Numbered from the stretch's first letter, positions 25,730 through 35,117 are shown. The stretch is 64,000 bases of DNA from CALCKU01 sp964534845 (GCA_964534845.1 CAZHPV010000003.1:32307-96306); one strand, 5' to 3'. Made by a program: numbers and translations. Notes: a model not told the origin generated them from the letters alone.

Positions 25730-28447
25730 CTAAAAGCGCTTTAGCAAACGTTCCAGATATTCCCGTTCACTTTGCTCTCGCTCTTGCTCGGAGGCCCGGC
25801 GTCTGAGTTCTTCTAATAGCTCTCGCGACCGCGTAGCATTGTCACGGCTATCCACATCGACCTCAGAATTTTCGTCTTCAATACCGTTATTGCTCTGTCC
25901 CAGAGGATTGCCGTCCTCACCCTCGCCGTCTTCCTGACCTTCCGTTCGCTGTTGGCGCCTCGCGGCCCGGGACAATGACTTTCCGGCCTCTCGCAAAGCC
26001 TCAATAGCCTCTTGCTGGGCGCGTCCGGCTTCAGCCAATTCTTCTGCACCTAAGGCTTCCCGCGAGCCCAACATAGCGCGGGCAGCGTCAGCCAAGGCCT
26101 CTTGTGCGGATTTACCGCCCTCGTTGCCTCCGTCCTCGTTTTCCTCGCCTTCATCACCTCCGGCGCCGTTCTCTCCTTCCTCTGGCCCAGCTTCAGCAAG
26201 ACCTTGCCCGGCTTCACCCTCGTCACCCGGCCCGACGCCCTCTTCCAATACCTTGTTTAACCCCGCCAGCGCCTCTTCCAGTAATTTTTGCTGAGCCGCT
26301 AACTCACCGGGGGAAAGTGCCTCTTTCTCCGGCGCACCAGACCGGCCTTGCCCAGAAGATTGGCCCTGAGATTGGGTTTGGCCGGATTCGGAATTTTCGC
26401 CCTCTGCCTCGTTTTCGCTCTGTCTTTCAGCGCGGTCAGTTTCGTCTTTTAATTCTCTTTGTTCCCCCAAAAGGTCCGCCATCTCCTCCAAAGCCTCGCG
26501 TAATTCCTCGGACATCTCACCGGGCATACTCTCACCCTCACCTTGCCCGGCCCCTGCGGAGAGCTGGATTTGCATATTTTCAAGCAAGGCTGCAAGTTGC
26601 GCCAAAGCCCGCCGTGCCCCGTCAACATCCCCGATACGGTTTGCCTCTTCAATCGCCTTTAACAATTCCTCGATTTGATCGGTATTACGACCATCACCGC
26701 CCTCGCCGCCCTCAGCTATGTTTCCGGCTTCAACCGCCTTTTTGCGAAGCTCTTCCATATAGCGGTCAACAGCTTCGTTATAGCGATCAAATAATGTATC
26801 TATTTCGCGTTGCGGGGCGCGTCTGGCTATGCCTTCCCGCAGGCTTTGTTCCGCCGCCTGCATCGCTTCCAAAGCGGAGCCTAAAAGACCAAATTCCGCG
26901 CGCAGGGCCATTTTCCATAATTGGGCCGGTATACCTTCCAAGCTTTCCTGCTCGCGCGCAAAGCGCGTTGTGCCTAAGACATGACGCAATCCCATATATA
27001 GAACCGGGTCTTGATAAATCGTCGCAGGTTTATCTGTTAGGGCCTCTAGCAATAGCACAGCTCTTTGTATCTGTTCGGGCGCGCGCTCCAGACGGTCTTG
27101 AGGTTCATAACTATCAAAGAGCGGCTGGTGTGCCAGCGCCTTTTTGCTTACCGGCTTATAGGGCGCGTAATCGGCTTTACCCTGCAAAAACAGACGCCGG
27201 TTTTCAATAACAGCTTTCGCGAGAGGTTCGATAAATATTTTATCCGGCACGGTAAAAAAGACCCGCTCTGACGTCACCATTTGTCCAGCCCCGTCACGCG
27301 CCGCTAAAACAGCAGAGACCTTTTGCCCGGCCCATTCATGTTTTGTCAGATCAAGCAAAGCTTCACGCTCATTAAGGCGTTTCACGGAGCTGCCGGGCAA
27401 CGTCACCGCCACGGACGCCGTCTCGTCACGCTCAAGATCTGTCCCGTCTGTCGCGGATAGTCTCCGCATTTTCAGCTCCAAGACCTCAACACCGTAATCA
27501 TCCTCGAGACTATAGGTCAGTTTTAACCGGTCGCGTTTATCGGCTTTGGGCGTCGAGACGATTTCTACAACAGGGGGCTGATCGGCCACAACGTCCAATT
27601 TCCACGACTGGATCTTATTGAAAACACGCCATTGCGCCTTGGCGCTTTTATCAAGAATAGTGCGGCTCTCAAAACTTTTAGGGTCCAAACGATTGAGTTT
27701 TAGAAATTTCGTTCGCCCTGACTGTGTAATCAGTTTGGGCCGAGGCGCCGAGCGTACGCCGTAAATACGGGTCACCAATTCGGACCCTTCGGGTATTTCC
27801 ACATGACGCCCATCTTTAAAATAAATAGGCGGGCGGCCCGTATAATCCGGAGGGTCAATCCAAGCTTCAAAACGCACATCCTGACCCAATATTCCGTTTT
27901 GCCACATCGGTAGAACGGAGCGGCGCAATCTCTCATAATTAAATCCTGCCCCCACCATAATTGCCAAGATAAGCGAAACAGGGGTGATAAAACGCAAGAA
28001 ATATTTATCACGCGGAGCAATGACAGCGCGCAATTTTGAAGGCTTTAAACGTTTTACGCTTTCGCGCACGCCAGCAAGATGACTGTCCCATAAGCGCTCC
28101 CCGCCAATAGCGGGCCGGTCGGCGAGTGTATCCAAAGGCCGGTGTAACTGGGCGGAATCGCTTTCGACACGTCTACGCGCCGCCGATAGATTGGGGCGTT
28201 TTATCCTACGCGCAGCCAAAACGGCGCGGATGCAAAAAAACAAGGTTATGGCCAGCGCGATCAAACGCCACGGATCCCCGATAATTTCCCAGATACCGCC
28301 AAAAGTCCCGATCAAAAATAGAGCTAAAACCAAGGCCGCGCGCGCAAATAGCGGCGCATAAACCTCCCAGTAAAGATGGGCGTGGGCGCGGCGGGTCAAG
28401 CGCTTGGCCGTTTGCACAACCGGATCTGTCATCGCCTCATCTAGCAT
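25730..28447 (-). CDS. TIGR02302/DUF4175 family large membrane protein
   Basis: 905 residues. Three N-terminal hydrophobic segments (about residues 34-55, 60-78 and 150-168) are followed by a large periplasmic region with beta-type repeats (FEAWIDPPDYTGRPPIYF; VVEIVSTPKADKRDRLKLTYSLEDDYGV) and a C-terminal third very rich in Glu, Gly, Gln and Arg that is probably coiled or disordered (about 590-890). This is the alphaproteobacterial TIGR02302 family, of unknown function, usually next to lysA, lptM and argH as here. The long plus-strand frame at 26104-27210 is its shadow. Confidence 0.9.
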   Translation of the reverse strand: MLDEAMTDPVVQTAKRLTRRAHAHLYWEVYAPLFARAALVLALFLIGTFGGIWEIIGDPWRLIALAITLFFCIRAVLAARRIKRPNLSAARRRVESDSAQLHRPLDTLADRPAIGGERLWDSHLAGVRESVKRLKPSKLRAVIAPRDKYFLRFITPVSLILAIMVGAGFNYERLRRSVLPMWQNGILGQDVRFEAWIDPPDYTGRPPIYFKDGRHVEIPEGSELVTRIYGVRSAPRPKLITQSGRTKFLKLNRLDPKSFESRTILDKSAKAQWRVFNKIQSWKLDVVADQPPVVEIVSTPKADKRDRLKLTYSLEDDYGVEVLELKMRRLSATDGTDLERDETASVAVTLPGSSVKRLNEREALLDLTKHEWAGQKVSAVLAARDGAGQMVTSERVFFTVPDKIFIEPLAKAVIENRRLFLQGKADYAPYKPVSKKALAHQPLFDSYEPQDRLERAPEQIQRAVLLLEALTDKPATIYQDPVLYMGLRHVLGTTRFAREQESLEGIPAQLWKMALRAEFGLLGSALEAMQAAEQSLREGIARRAPQREIDTLFDRYNEAVDRYMEELRKKAVEAGNIAEGGEGGDGRNTDQIEELLKAIEEANRIGDVDGARRALAQLAALLENMQIQLSAGAGQGEGESMPGEMSEELREALEEMADLLGEQRELKDETDRAERQSENEAEGENSESGQTQSQGQSSGQGRSGAPEKEALSPGELAAQQKLLEEALAGLNKVLEEGVGPGDEGEAGQGLAEAGPEEGENGAGGDEGEENEDGGNEGGKSAQEALADAARAMLGSREALGAEELAEAGRAQQEAIEALREAGKSLSRAARRQQRTEGQEDGEGEDGNPLGQSNNGIEDENSEVDVDSRDNATRSRELLEELRRRASEQEREQSEREYLERLLKRF

Positions 28448-28497
28448 AGGTCTTTATAGGGCAGATTTTTGGAAAATCTCGTTAATTTTCTGATATT

Positions 28498-29763
28498 TTA
28501 CAGCCAGTCCGGCAGTTTCTCGGATTTTATCATATCCTCAATAGACGGCCTTGCGCGGATCACTTCATATTTATCCCCTTTAACCAAAACTTCAGGGACA
28601 AGGGGACGGGTATTATACTGGCTGGATTGCGCCGCCCCGTAAGCGCCAGCCGAATGCATTACAATAAGGTCGCCAGCCGCCATTTCCGGTAAGGCCCGTG
28701 ATTTTGTAAATGTATCCCCGCTTTCACAAATCGGTCCGACAACATCATATATGACCTCCTTATAATCTCCGCCTGGGGCTTTGACCGGCTCAATTTCATG
28801 ATAGGCATCATAAAGAGCGGGCCGGATCAGGTCATTCATCGCCGCATCTACAATCAAAAACTGACGATCCTCTCCAGATTTCACATAAATAACCTCAGAC
28901 AATAAAACCCCTGCATTACCAGAGATCATCCGGCCGGGTTCAAATATCAACTCCACGTCCATACCGCGCGTCAACCGCTTAACCATAGCCCCGTAATCGG
29001 AGGGTAAAGGCGGGGCAGGACTATTATTTCCGTAAGGAATCCCTAACCCGCCACCAACATCAAAGCTGGAGATTTCATGGCCTGATTTACGCAATCTTTC
29101 TATCAAACCACCGACCTTTTTTATCGCCAGTTCAAAAGGCTCAAGGCTCGCAATCTGGCTGCCAATATGCACATCAACACCAACGATTTTAATGCCTTTT
29201 AACCGCGCCGCTTCGCCGTAGGCCGCTTCCGCCTTGGACCATGCTATGCCAAACTTATTTTCTTTTTTACCTGTGGAAATTTTTTCATGACCGCCCGCCG
29301 TGACATCCGGATTTACCCGAAAAGCAATCGGCGCCACCACGCCCATATCTAAGGCTTGTTGATTTAAGGCGTAAAGCTCTGGCAGGCTTTCAACATTGAA
29401 AACACGAATGCCCGCACGCAGTGCGGCCCGCATTTCCTCGCGCGTTTTACCGACACCCGAAAAGACTATTTTATCTGCCGCGATACCCGCAATGAGGGCT
29501 CTAGCCAGTTCTCCGGCGCTCACCACATCTGCCCCGGCTCCCAATTTCGCCAAGCTCGCCAATATGGCAATATTTGAATTAGCTTTAACCGAATAGGCAA
29601 TAAGGGATTTTACATCCGCAAAACTTTCAGAAAACACCTTATAATGGCGCTCAAACGTCGCGTCGGAATAGATATAGCACGGCGTACCCACAGCTTGCGC
29701 GATTTTGCGCAAAGGTACATTTTCGGCGTAAATTTCGCCGTTTCTATATTCAAAATGTCGCAT
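28498..29763 (-). CDS. lysA: Diaminopimelate decarboxylase
   Basis: Makes L-lysine from meso-diaminopimelate with PLP. The 421-residue fold-type III enzyme shows the PLP-lysine in AYSVKANSN (Lys near residue 59), HIGSQI near 199, GGGLGIPYG near 239, the phosphate-binding FEPGRMISGNAG near 280, and the active-site Cys in GPICESGD near 350. The small lptM gene starts upstream on the same strand, the standard alpha- and gammaproteobacterial pairing. Confidence 0.97.
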   Translation of the reverse strand: MRHFEYRNGEIYAENVPLRKIAQAVGTPCYIYSDATFERHYKVFSESFADVKSLIAYSVKANSNIAILASLAKLGAGADVVSAGELARALIAGIAADKIVFSGVGKTREEMRAALRAGIRVFNVESLPELYALNQQALDMGVVAPIAFRVNPDVTAGGHEKISTGKKENKFGIAWSKAEAAYGEAARLKGIKIVGVDVHIGSQIASLEPFELAIKKVGGLIERLRKSGHEISSFDVGGGLGIPYGNNSPAPPLPSDYGAMVKRLTRGMDVELIFEPGRMISGNAGVLLSEVIYVKSGEDRQFLIVDAAMNDLIRPALYDAYHEIEPVKAPGGDYKEVIYDVVGPICESGDTFTKSRALPEMAAGDLIVMHSAGAYGAAQSSQYNTRPLVPEVLVKGDKYEVIRARPSIEDMIKSEKLPDWL

Positions 29764-29823
29764 GACTTTGCCTTAAAATTTTTCGCGAACGCAAAGGCTG
29801 ACCCTAATCGAGTTCATCCTATA

Positions 29824-29973
29824 TTATTGGCTATTTACGGCCACTTTAGCCGATTTATCAAATATCGGTCCCGGACGTTTTAGGTCACCCTTAATACCAC
29901 AGGCACTCAGGAAACTGGCACCCAAAACAAAACTCGATATAACGCGCAAACGCTTACAGGATTGGCGGCTCAT
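29824..29973 (-). CDS. lptM: LptM (YifL)-type small lipoprotein
   Basis: A 49-residue protein begins at the ATG at 29971-29973. Its signal sequence (RVISSFVLGASFL) ends in the lipobox LSAC (Cys25), and the mature part begins CGIKGDLKRPGP, the hallmark of the LptM/YifL family, which in E. coli assists LPS transporter LptD maturation. It ends 60 bp upstream of lysA, the classical neighbour. It is only 150 bp long and easily overlooked. Family membership is supported by both the motif and context; the LptD role is taken from E. coli. Confidence 0.87.
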   Translation of the reverse strand: MSRQSCKRLRVISSFVLGASFLSACGIKGDLKRPGPIFDKSAKVAVNSQ

Positions 29974-30105
29974 AATATCTCACTCCAAATCATTTCAAGC
30001 CTTTTACTGTGCAAATTCCGATTGGTCGAGTCTGAATAGGTTCAAGCTTGGTTAAGACTTCATAGTGTAAGGGCTCTGCAACATGACTGATTTGTCATTG
30101 GAAAA

Positions 30106-31017
30106 ATGCGACAAGCTATGAAAAATGCACCTATGTCTAAATTTCGCCCCGTAATAACAAGCCTGATAGCCTTACTCATGGGTCAATCTTTGCCTGCTCA
30201 TGCTGATGATTTTGAGCGAAAAGGCCTGCGCGGCGAAACATATTGTTTCCCGGCTAAGCAGGCCGTCAAAACAATAGACCAATTAGCCACAATTAATCCC
30301 GAGCACAAAGCGGTCGTAGAGATTATTCTTAAACCGCGCTTCCTGATTTATGACGGCGGCAATCTGCCGGATCGGTATTACCTCAAAACGCCTACTAATA
30401 AAAAAGATATCACATCGGATGTCGCTCTTGCATCCAATCCGTTTGAGACCATCGACTTTACAATTTTGCCGGACGGCAACGTCCCCGATTTCGTTGAAAA
30501 AGTCGCGCTATCGCAAGACTCAACCGATATTTGCATTGACGATAAAGCTCGCATTGGTCTGGCAGATGATGATGAAAGTCTCTATTTCGAGATGGGCTTA
30601 ACACCCTATTTCAAAAACAAGTCAGGTCACCATGATATGGATGAAATTAAGGTGGGTATCAAAGACGGCAAAACCCAATACAAAAAAATGGTACCCGGCG
30701 CCATACGCGCTTTCATGCCGGATACAAATTATCTTCATATAAAATATGATGATAAATCCACCCCGCCCCGCGTTACGGCTTATACTGGCGACGCGGCTTT
30801 TGACATCCGCACAGAGTTTTATAATGAAGGCCATGTTTTTTCTGCAAAAGATCTAGTCACGCAAAAAGTAGATCGGATTGAGATCAAAGGCGGAGCCTAT
30901 AAGCTCTCGCCCGTACCGAGCATCAAAACCATGAAACGCTTCGGGATTGGAAAGCCAAGAGGCTCACAAAAAACCGCCCAGAACACGGCTCAAAATACCG
31001 CCGCGAAATCTCATTAG
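30106..31017 (+). CDS. Orphan exported protein of unknown function
   Basis: 303 residues that I do not recognise. A signal peptide is visible (FRPVITSLIALLMGQSLPAHADD, cleavage likely after AHA near residue 33). The mature part has three Cys, alternating beta-like stretches (FLIYDGGNLPDRYYLKTP; IDFTILPDGNVPDFVEKVAL) and a polar tail with QNTAQNTAA. The conserved-looking segments YLHIKYDD and FDIRTEFYNEG might help in family searches. ATG 30106 has GGA upstream; 30118 and 30133 are alternatives. It is 6 bp from the DUF1289 gene and interrupts the usual lptM-argH neighbourhood. Confidence 0.7.
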   Translation: MRQAMKNAPMSKFRPVITSLIALLMGQSLPAHADDFERKGLRGETYCFPAKQAVKTIDQLATINPEHKAVVEIILKPRFLIYDGGNLPDRYYLKTPTNKKDITSDVALASNPFETIDFTILPDGNVPDFVEKVALSQDSTDICIDDKARIGLADDDESLYFEMGLTPYFKNKSGHHDMDEIKVGIKDGKTQYKKMVPGAIRAFMPDTNYLHIKYDDKSTPPRVTAYTGDAAFDIRTEFYNEGHVFSAKDLVTQKVDRIEIKGGAYKLSPVPSIKTMKRFGIGKPRGSQKTAQNTAQNTAAKSH

Positions 31018-31023
31018 AGAGTC

Positions 31024-31227
31024 GTGATAACAGACATGCTATCGCAAACACCGACAATAAATTCACCGTGTAAGCTCATCTGTGAAATGGACCTTGAAAG
31101 TGCCTTATGTAAGGGGTGTGGACGCTCCCGGCAAGAAATTGCCGAATGGGTGCGCTATAGCCCCGCTAAACGGGCCTATATCATGACGGAGCTGAGTGAG
31201 CGTTTAGAAACCCTCAAAAAGGATTAG
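31024..31227 (+). CDS. DUF1289 domain protein
   Basis: 67 residues with the family pattern SPCKLICEMDLESALCKGCGRSRQEIAEW, four cysteines that may bind iron-sulfur or zinc, then a helical tail (YIMTELSERLETLKK). The start is GTG at 31024 (ATG 31036 is possible), seven bases after the upstream stop. It converges with argH, whose stop is two bases away. The biochemical role is unknown. Confidence 0.85.
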   Translation: MITDMLSQTPTINSPCKLICEMDLESALCKGCGRSRQEIAEWVRYSPAKRAYIMTELSERLETLKKD

Positions 31228-31229
31228 AC

Positions 31230-32672
31230 CTAGCCTAATAACTTTTGCCACCGCTTAACCTGTTTTCTAACCTCACGCGGTGCCGTCCCTCCATAACTAG
31301 TACGGGATTTAGCGGACGCCAGCGGGGTCAATACAGAATAAACATCCTTGTTGATTTTCGGTTCAACCGCTTGCATCTCAACTAAAGGAAGCTCCGCCAA
31401 GGTCACACCCAATTTTTCTGCGCGAGATACAATCGTCCCTGTAACATGATGGGCGTCCCGAAACGGCATATTTAATTTGCGCACAAGCCAATCGGCAAGG
31501 TCGGTGGCCGTAGAATAGGCCGCCCCCGCAGCCTCAAGCAGACGTGCTTTATTGGGTGTTATATCCCTGACCATGCCCGCCATAGCCGCCAACCCGACAT
31601 CTAAGGCTTCGAAAGCGTCAAAGACAGGCTCTTTGTCTTCCTGCATATCTTTGGAATAGGCCAAAGGCAGGCCCTTCATCACGATTGTCAGACTGGTCAA
31701 TGCGCCGCTAATACGTCCGACCTTGGCTCTTACCAATTCGGCGGCATCTGGATTGCGTTTTTGCGGCATGATTGAACTGCCCGTTGTGAAAGCATCGCTT
31801 AAGCTGACAAATTGGAACTGGGCGGACGTCCAGATAACAATCTCTTCCGAGAGACGGGAGAGATGTGTGGCACATATGCTCGCGCAAGATAAAGCCTCCA
31901 GTGCAAAATCGCGCGCTGAAACGGCATCAAGCGAATTGGCCATTGGCCGGGCAAAGTCTAAGGCTTTGGCCGTCATCTTGCGGTCAATCGGATAAGGCGT
32001 ACCCGCAAGGGCCGCTGCCCCCAACGGGCTCTCATTCATGCGCGCGCGCGCATCTTTAAACCGTGAGCGGTCACGGGCAAACATCTCCAGATAGGCCAGC
32101 ATGTGATGACCAAATGTAACGGGTTGGGCATTTTGGAGGTGGGTAAAGCCCGGCATAATCGTTTCGCTGTGCTGAGCCGCTTGTACTAATAAAGCCCGCA
32201 TAAGGTTTTCAAGCTGGACATCGAACTGATCTAGATAATCTCTTACCCAGAGACGGAAATCTGTCGCCACCTGATCATTACGGGAGCGTCCCGTATGCAG
32301 GCGGGCTGCGGCATCGCCAATATTGTCACGCAAACGCGCCTCGATATTAAGATGTATATCCTCAAGCTCACGCGACCACGGAAAGGTCCCTGCCTTAATT
32401 TCCTGTTTTATCGCTCGCAGCCCTTTATGGATAGCGCGCATATCCTTTTTGGTGATAATCCCTTTTTCCGCCAGCATGGTCGAATGGGCGATAGAGCCGC
32501 GAATATCCTGATCGGCCAAGCGTTTATCAAAATCAATGGAAACATTAATCGCCTGCATGAGCGCGCCCGGAGACCGGCTAAACCGCCCGCCCCACATTTT
32601 CTGGCCACTTTTTGCCGCACGAGGTTTCCGGGCCTTGCGCGGACCCGATTTTCCCTTATGTGTATTTGCCAT
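31230..32672 (-). CDS. argH: Argininosuccinate lyase
   Basis: Splits argininosuccinate into arginine and fumarate, the last arginine biosynthesis step. The enzyme shows [12 protein letters not shown] at the N-terminus, the [17 protein letters not shown] active-site segment, [15 protein letters not shown], and the signature [16 protein letters not shown]. The frame is open to ATG 32708. I list ATG 32672 (480 residues), which still has an unusual basic leader ([20 protein letters not shown]). This ATG overlaps base for base with the divergent tlpA ATG in a single CATG. Confidence 0.95.
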   Translation of the reverse strand: MANTHKGKSGPRKARKPRAAKSGQKMWGGRFSRSPGALMQAINVSIDFDKRLADQDIRGSIAHSTMLAEKGIITKKDMRAIHKGLRAIKQEIKAGTFPWSRELEDIHLNIEARLRDNIGDAAARLHTGRSRNDQVATDFRLWVRDYLDQFDVQLENLMRALLVQAAQHSETIMPGFTHLQNAQPVTFGHHMLAYLEMFARDRSRFKDARARMNESPLGAAALAGTPYPIDRKMTAKALDFARPMANSLDAVSARDFALEALSCASICATHLSRLSEEIVIWTSAQFQFVSLSDAFTTGSSIMPQKRNPDAAELVRAKVGRISGALTSLTIVMKGLPLAYSKDMQEDKEPVFDAFEALDVGLAAMAGMVRDITPNKARLLEAAGAAYSTATDLADWLVRKLNMPFRDAHHVTGTIVSRAEKLGVTLAELPLVEMQAVEPKINKDVYSVLTPLASAKSRTSYGGTAPREVRKQVKRWQKLLG

Positions 32673-33258
32673 GTCTAAAGCGTCTTTCTTTACTTTATCA
32701 AACGCCATTCGTTTGATGTTTTTTATCGGCCTATTGGCCGTTGTAATAATCCTTTTTCAAGCCTGTGAAAGGCCTAAAACGGGTTTAGATCAATTTGCTA
32801 AACAGAGTTTAAAGCGATTGACGATTTTAGAAAACCCGCCTGCGCAACCTCGCCTGACCTTTCAAACCGATAAAGGCCAGCAAATGACGTTAAGCGATTT
32901 TAAAGGACAAGTCATCTTACTCAATGTCTGGGCGACATGGTGCGCGCCCTGCATAGCTGAAATGCCAACCCTGTCACGGTTACAAAACTTAAAAGGCGGC
33001 AAAACCTTCCAAGTCGTCACGATTAGCCTTGACCGTACAGCCCAAGACGCCGCGCAATGGCTTGAAAGCCAGACTATTGGCAATCTTACACCCTATCACG
33101 ACTCCAGCTTTGATTTGCCTAGCCAGCTTAAAGTCCCCGGCCTGCCACTCAGTGTGTTTTATAATAAATACGGCGCAGAGATAGCCCGCCTGCCCGGAGA
33201 GGCTCATTGGGATAGTCCCGAAGCTCTTGCTTTGGTCGATAAGCTCCTCCAAGAATAG
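32671..33258 (+). CDS. TlpA-family thiol-disulfide oxidoreductase
   Basis: About 195 residues: an N-terminal membrane anchor ([17 protein letters not shown], about residues 15-31) and a periplasmic thioredoxin-like domain with the redox motif WATWCAPC (about 88-95). [14 protein letters not shown] supplies the cis-Pro region. Such proteins reduce cytochrome c biogenesis or other periplasmic thiols; the target here is unknown. ATG 32671 is listed, but ATG 32716 is a credible shorter start. It lies head to head with argH, the standard alphaproteobacterial order. Confidence 0.88.
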   Translation: MSKASFFTLSNAIRLMFFIGLLAVVIILFQACERPKTGLDQFAKQSLKRLTILENPPAQPRLTFQTDKGQQMTLSDFKGQVILLNVWATWCAPCIAEMPTLSRLQNLKGGKTFQVVTISLDRTAQDAAQWLESQTIGNLTPYHDSSFDLPSQLKVPGLPLSVFYNKYGAEIARLPGEAHWDSPEALALVDKLLQE

Positions 33259-33290
33259 GGTTGGCAAGAATAAGGTTGGCAAAAATAGGC
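33251..33290. repeat. 15-bp tandem repeats at the end of the tlpA-like gene
   Basis: AAGAATAGGGTTGGC (33251-33265) is followed by AAGAATAAGGTTGGC (33266-33280, one change) and a partial third copy AAAAATAGGC (33281-33290). The first copy carries the tlpA-like stop codon. Confidence 0.9.
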
Positions 33291-33346
33291 TAAAGGTCAC
33301 ATAAGAGCCTTAAATACAGTCGGGGTAGTCACGCGGGGGGGAAGAA

Positions 33347-34018
33347 ATGGAGAAATATACGACAATCCTGCACCGCGCCGCACATCGCCACGGCGGCGAA
33401 GCGGCTCTGATGGCGAAAATATCTTCAGGTCAGCAGCTCCATGATAGCCAGTCAAAAACGGATGACCGATGGCTTGCAGAATTTACAAAACGCGTCTTTC
33501 AGGCCGGTTTTAGTTGGAAAGTCGTAGACGCAAAATGGGCCGGGTTTGAAGCCGCCTTCTGGAATTTTGACATTTCACGCTGCATGCGGATTGATCTGGA
33601 CGATATAGAAAAATTAACAACGGATAAGCGCATTGTGCGTAATCCGGTTAAAATCAAAACGGTCGCACCCAATGCCGCTATGATTAGCAAAATGTCTAGC
33701 AAGGTCGGCAGCGCCGATAAATTTATCCGGGATTGGCCAAAAGAGGATTTTATGGGTCTGCTGGAATATTTACAAAAAAACGGATCACATCTCGGTATGA
33801 ATACGGCTTGTTATGCCCTGCGGTTTTCTGGTGTGCCGAGCTTTATCCTCTCCAAAGACGTAACAGCCGCTCTCGTTCACGCGGGCGTAATTGATAAAGC
33901 GGCTACATCTAAAACCGCCCGCCGCGCTGTACAAAATGCCTTCAATATCTGGCATGAGGAAAGCGCAGAAGACTTCACAACAATCAGTCGCATTTTGGCC
34001 ATGTCAATAGATGGCTAG
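33347..34018 (+). CDS. DNA-3-methyladenine glycosylase I-like protein
   Basis: 223 residues of the TAG family that excises 3-methyladenine from alkylated DNA. Recognisable are DRWLAEFTKRVFQAGFSWKVVDAKWAGFEAAF near residues 41-73, the helical core with FIRDWPKEDFMGLLEYLQKNGSHLGMNTACYALRF near 125-160, and a C-terminal helical region. The N-terminal 'rC.W' zinc-site start of E. coli Tag is replaced by YTTILHRAAHRHGGEA, so zinc ligands may be missing. A strong GGGGGGAAG precedes the ATG. It is followed after 11 bp by an SDR gene. Confidence 0.8.
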   Translation: MEKYTTILHRAAHRHGGEAALMAKISSGQQLHDSQSKTDDRWLAEFTKRVFQAGFSWKVVDAKWAGFEAAFWNFDISRCMRIDLDDIEKLTTDKRIVRNPVKIKTVAPNAAMISKMSSKVGSADKFIRDWPKEDFMGLLEYLQKNGSHLGMNTACYALRFSGVPSFILSKDVTAALVHAGVIDKAATSKTARRAVQNAFNIWHEESAEDFTTISRILAMSIDG

Positions 34019-34029
34019 CAAGGATTAAA

Positions 34030-34863
34030 ATGGTAGACTTTACAAAATCCTATAAAGATAAAATCTGTGTTGTTACGGGCGCGGCCTCGGGGATAGGACG
34101 GGCTTTAACCCTAAAACTTGCCACATCTGGGGCCGTTTTAGCGTTAAGCGATATAGACGAGGCGGGTCTTAAAGAGACGGTGAAGCTTGCAGGGTTAGAA
34201 AACTCAAACCGTGTCATGGTGGACCCGTTTGATATATCTAAAGCCGATGAAATTGCCGCTTATGCTCCTAAGGTTGAAGCGGGTCTGGGCGCACCGCATT
34301 ATGTGTTTAATGTGGCAGGGCTGACACGTGTCGGTGAGTTCATTAATACGCCACTCGCCTCGATGGAAAAAATCATGGATGTGAATTATTGGGGTGTGGT
34401 GCGCATGAGTAAAGCCTTTATAAACGGCCTGATTGAAACCCGCGGGACACTGGTGAATATTTCAAGTGTGTTTGGGTTTATTGGTTGGCCCGGTCAAACC
34501 CATTATTGCGCCTCCAAATTCGCGGTCAGAGGGTTTACAGAGACACTCGCCCAAGAGCTGGAAGACACAGGCGTCGCCGTGTGCAGCGTCCATCCGGGCG
34601 GGGTCTCTACCAATATCGCCAGAAATGCGCAAATTGACCATAATAGATTTCCGGACCGCTCTAAGGCAGACCTTGATGCTGATTTCGATAAAAAAGCCAT
34701 TACGACACCGGATAAAGCTGCCGAGATTATTTTAACCGGAGCGGCAAAACGCAATAAGCGAATCGTCGTCGGGACAGATGCCAAGATCATGTCATTTGTT
34801 CAACGCGTTTTCCCGCGGGCATATACAAAACTCATTAAGATTTATGCCAAAGATTTGCTCTAA
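34030..34863 (+). CDS. Short-chain dehydrogenase/reductase
   Basis: 277 residues with the classical SDR layout: NAD(P) motif TGAASGIGRAL near residues 17-27, NVAG near 95, catalytic Ser in NISSVFG near 140, and the Tyr-Lys pair YCASK near 157-161. The C-terminal extension (IMSFVQRVFPRAYTKLIKIYAKDLL) is basic and amphipathic, as in membrane-associated SDRs. The substrate cannot be inferred. It probably forms an operon with the glycosylase gene. Confidence 0.88.
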   Translation: MVDFTKSYKDKICVVTGAASGIGRALTLKLATSGAVLALSDIDEAGLKETVKLAGLENSNRVMVDPFDISKADEIAAYAPKVEAGLGAPHYVFNVAGLTRVGEFINTPLASMEKIMDVNYWGVVRMSKAFINGLIETRGTLVNISSVFGFIGWPGQTHYCASKFAVRGFTETLAQELEDTGVAVCSVHPGGVSTNIARNAQIDHNRFPDRSKADLDADFDKKAITTPDKAAEIILTGAAKRNKRIVVGTDAKIMSFVQRVFPRAYTKLIKIYAKDLL

Positions 34864-34953
34864 GCGGGCACTGATATCCTACCGCTAAGCCTCCTCACGT
34901 TAAGTTCACAAACAGTTTTATTGTATGTGTATGCGTGATGCGCTTTTATGCAT

Positions 34954-35052
34954 GTGTCGACGCGAAAGCGAGACACAGAATACAGTTTCCCCCTTTTTCT
35001 GTATTCCGACAGCAGGATCTGCCCCTCTTGATCCTGCTGTCCTCCCCCTCTT
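34954..35052 (+). ncRNA. Candidate structured RNA: three consecutive hairpins with C-rich motifs
   Basis: The 254-bp gap before the EamA gene contains three back-to-back stems on the plus strand. Hairpin 1 is 34954-34976 (GTGTC..GACAC, inner CGC-GAAA-GCG tetraloop). Hairpin 2 is 34978-35006 (GAATACAG..CTGTATTC). Hairpin 3 is 35008-35041 (12-bp perfect GACAGCAGGATC..GATCCTGCTGTC). C-rich motifs sit in loop 2 (CCCCCTTTTT, 34989-34998), loop 3 (CCCCTCTT, 35022-35029) and the 3' tail (CCTCCCCCTCTT, 35041-35052). These can pair with Shine-Dalgarno sequences, including the AGAGGG before the EamA gene. It could be a small RNA or a cis leader; no clear promoter or poly-U end is visible. Confidence 0.45.
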
Positions 35053-35117
35053 AAATCTCTCTTGTCAAACACCGTGAAATATGGCTTTCATATGGAAAGC
35101 TGAGAGGGAAGACACGG

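Noticed and set aside
26104..27210. A 368-codon open frame on the plus strand within the TIGR02302 gene
   Set aside because: It is antisense to a long Glu/Gly-rich coding region whose biased codons keep the opposite strand free of stops. Its translation is Arg/Pro-rich with no domain.
34860..35072. A 70-codon minus-strand frame in the gap before the EamA gene
   Set aside because: The region is better explained by the hairpins, the peptide has no recognisable features and no ribosome binding site is visible.
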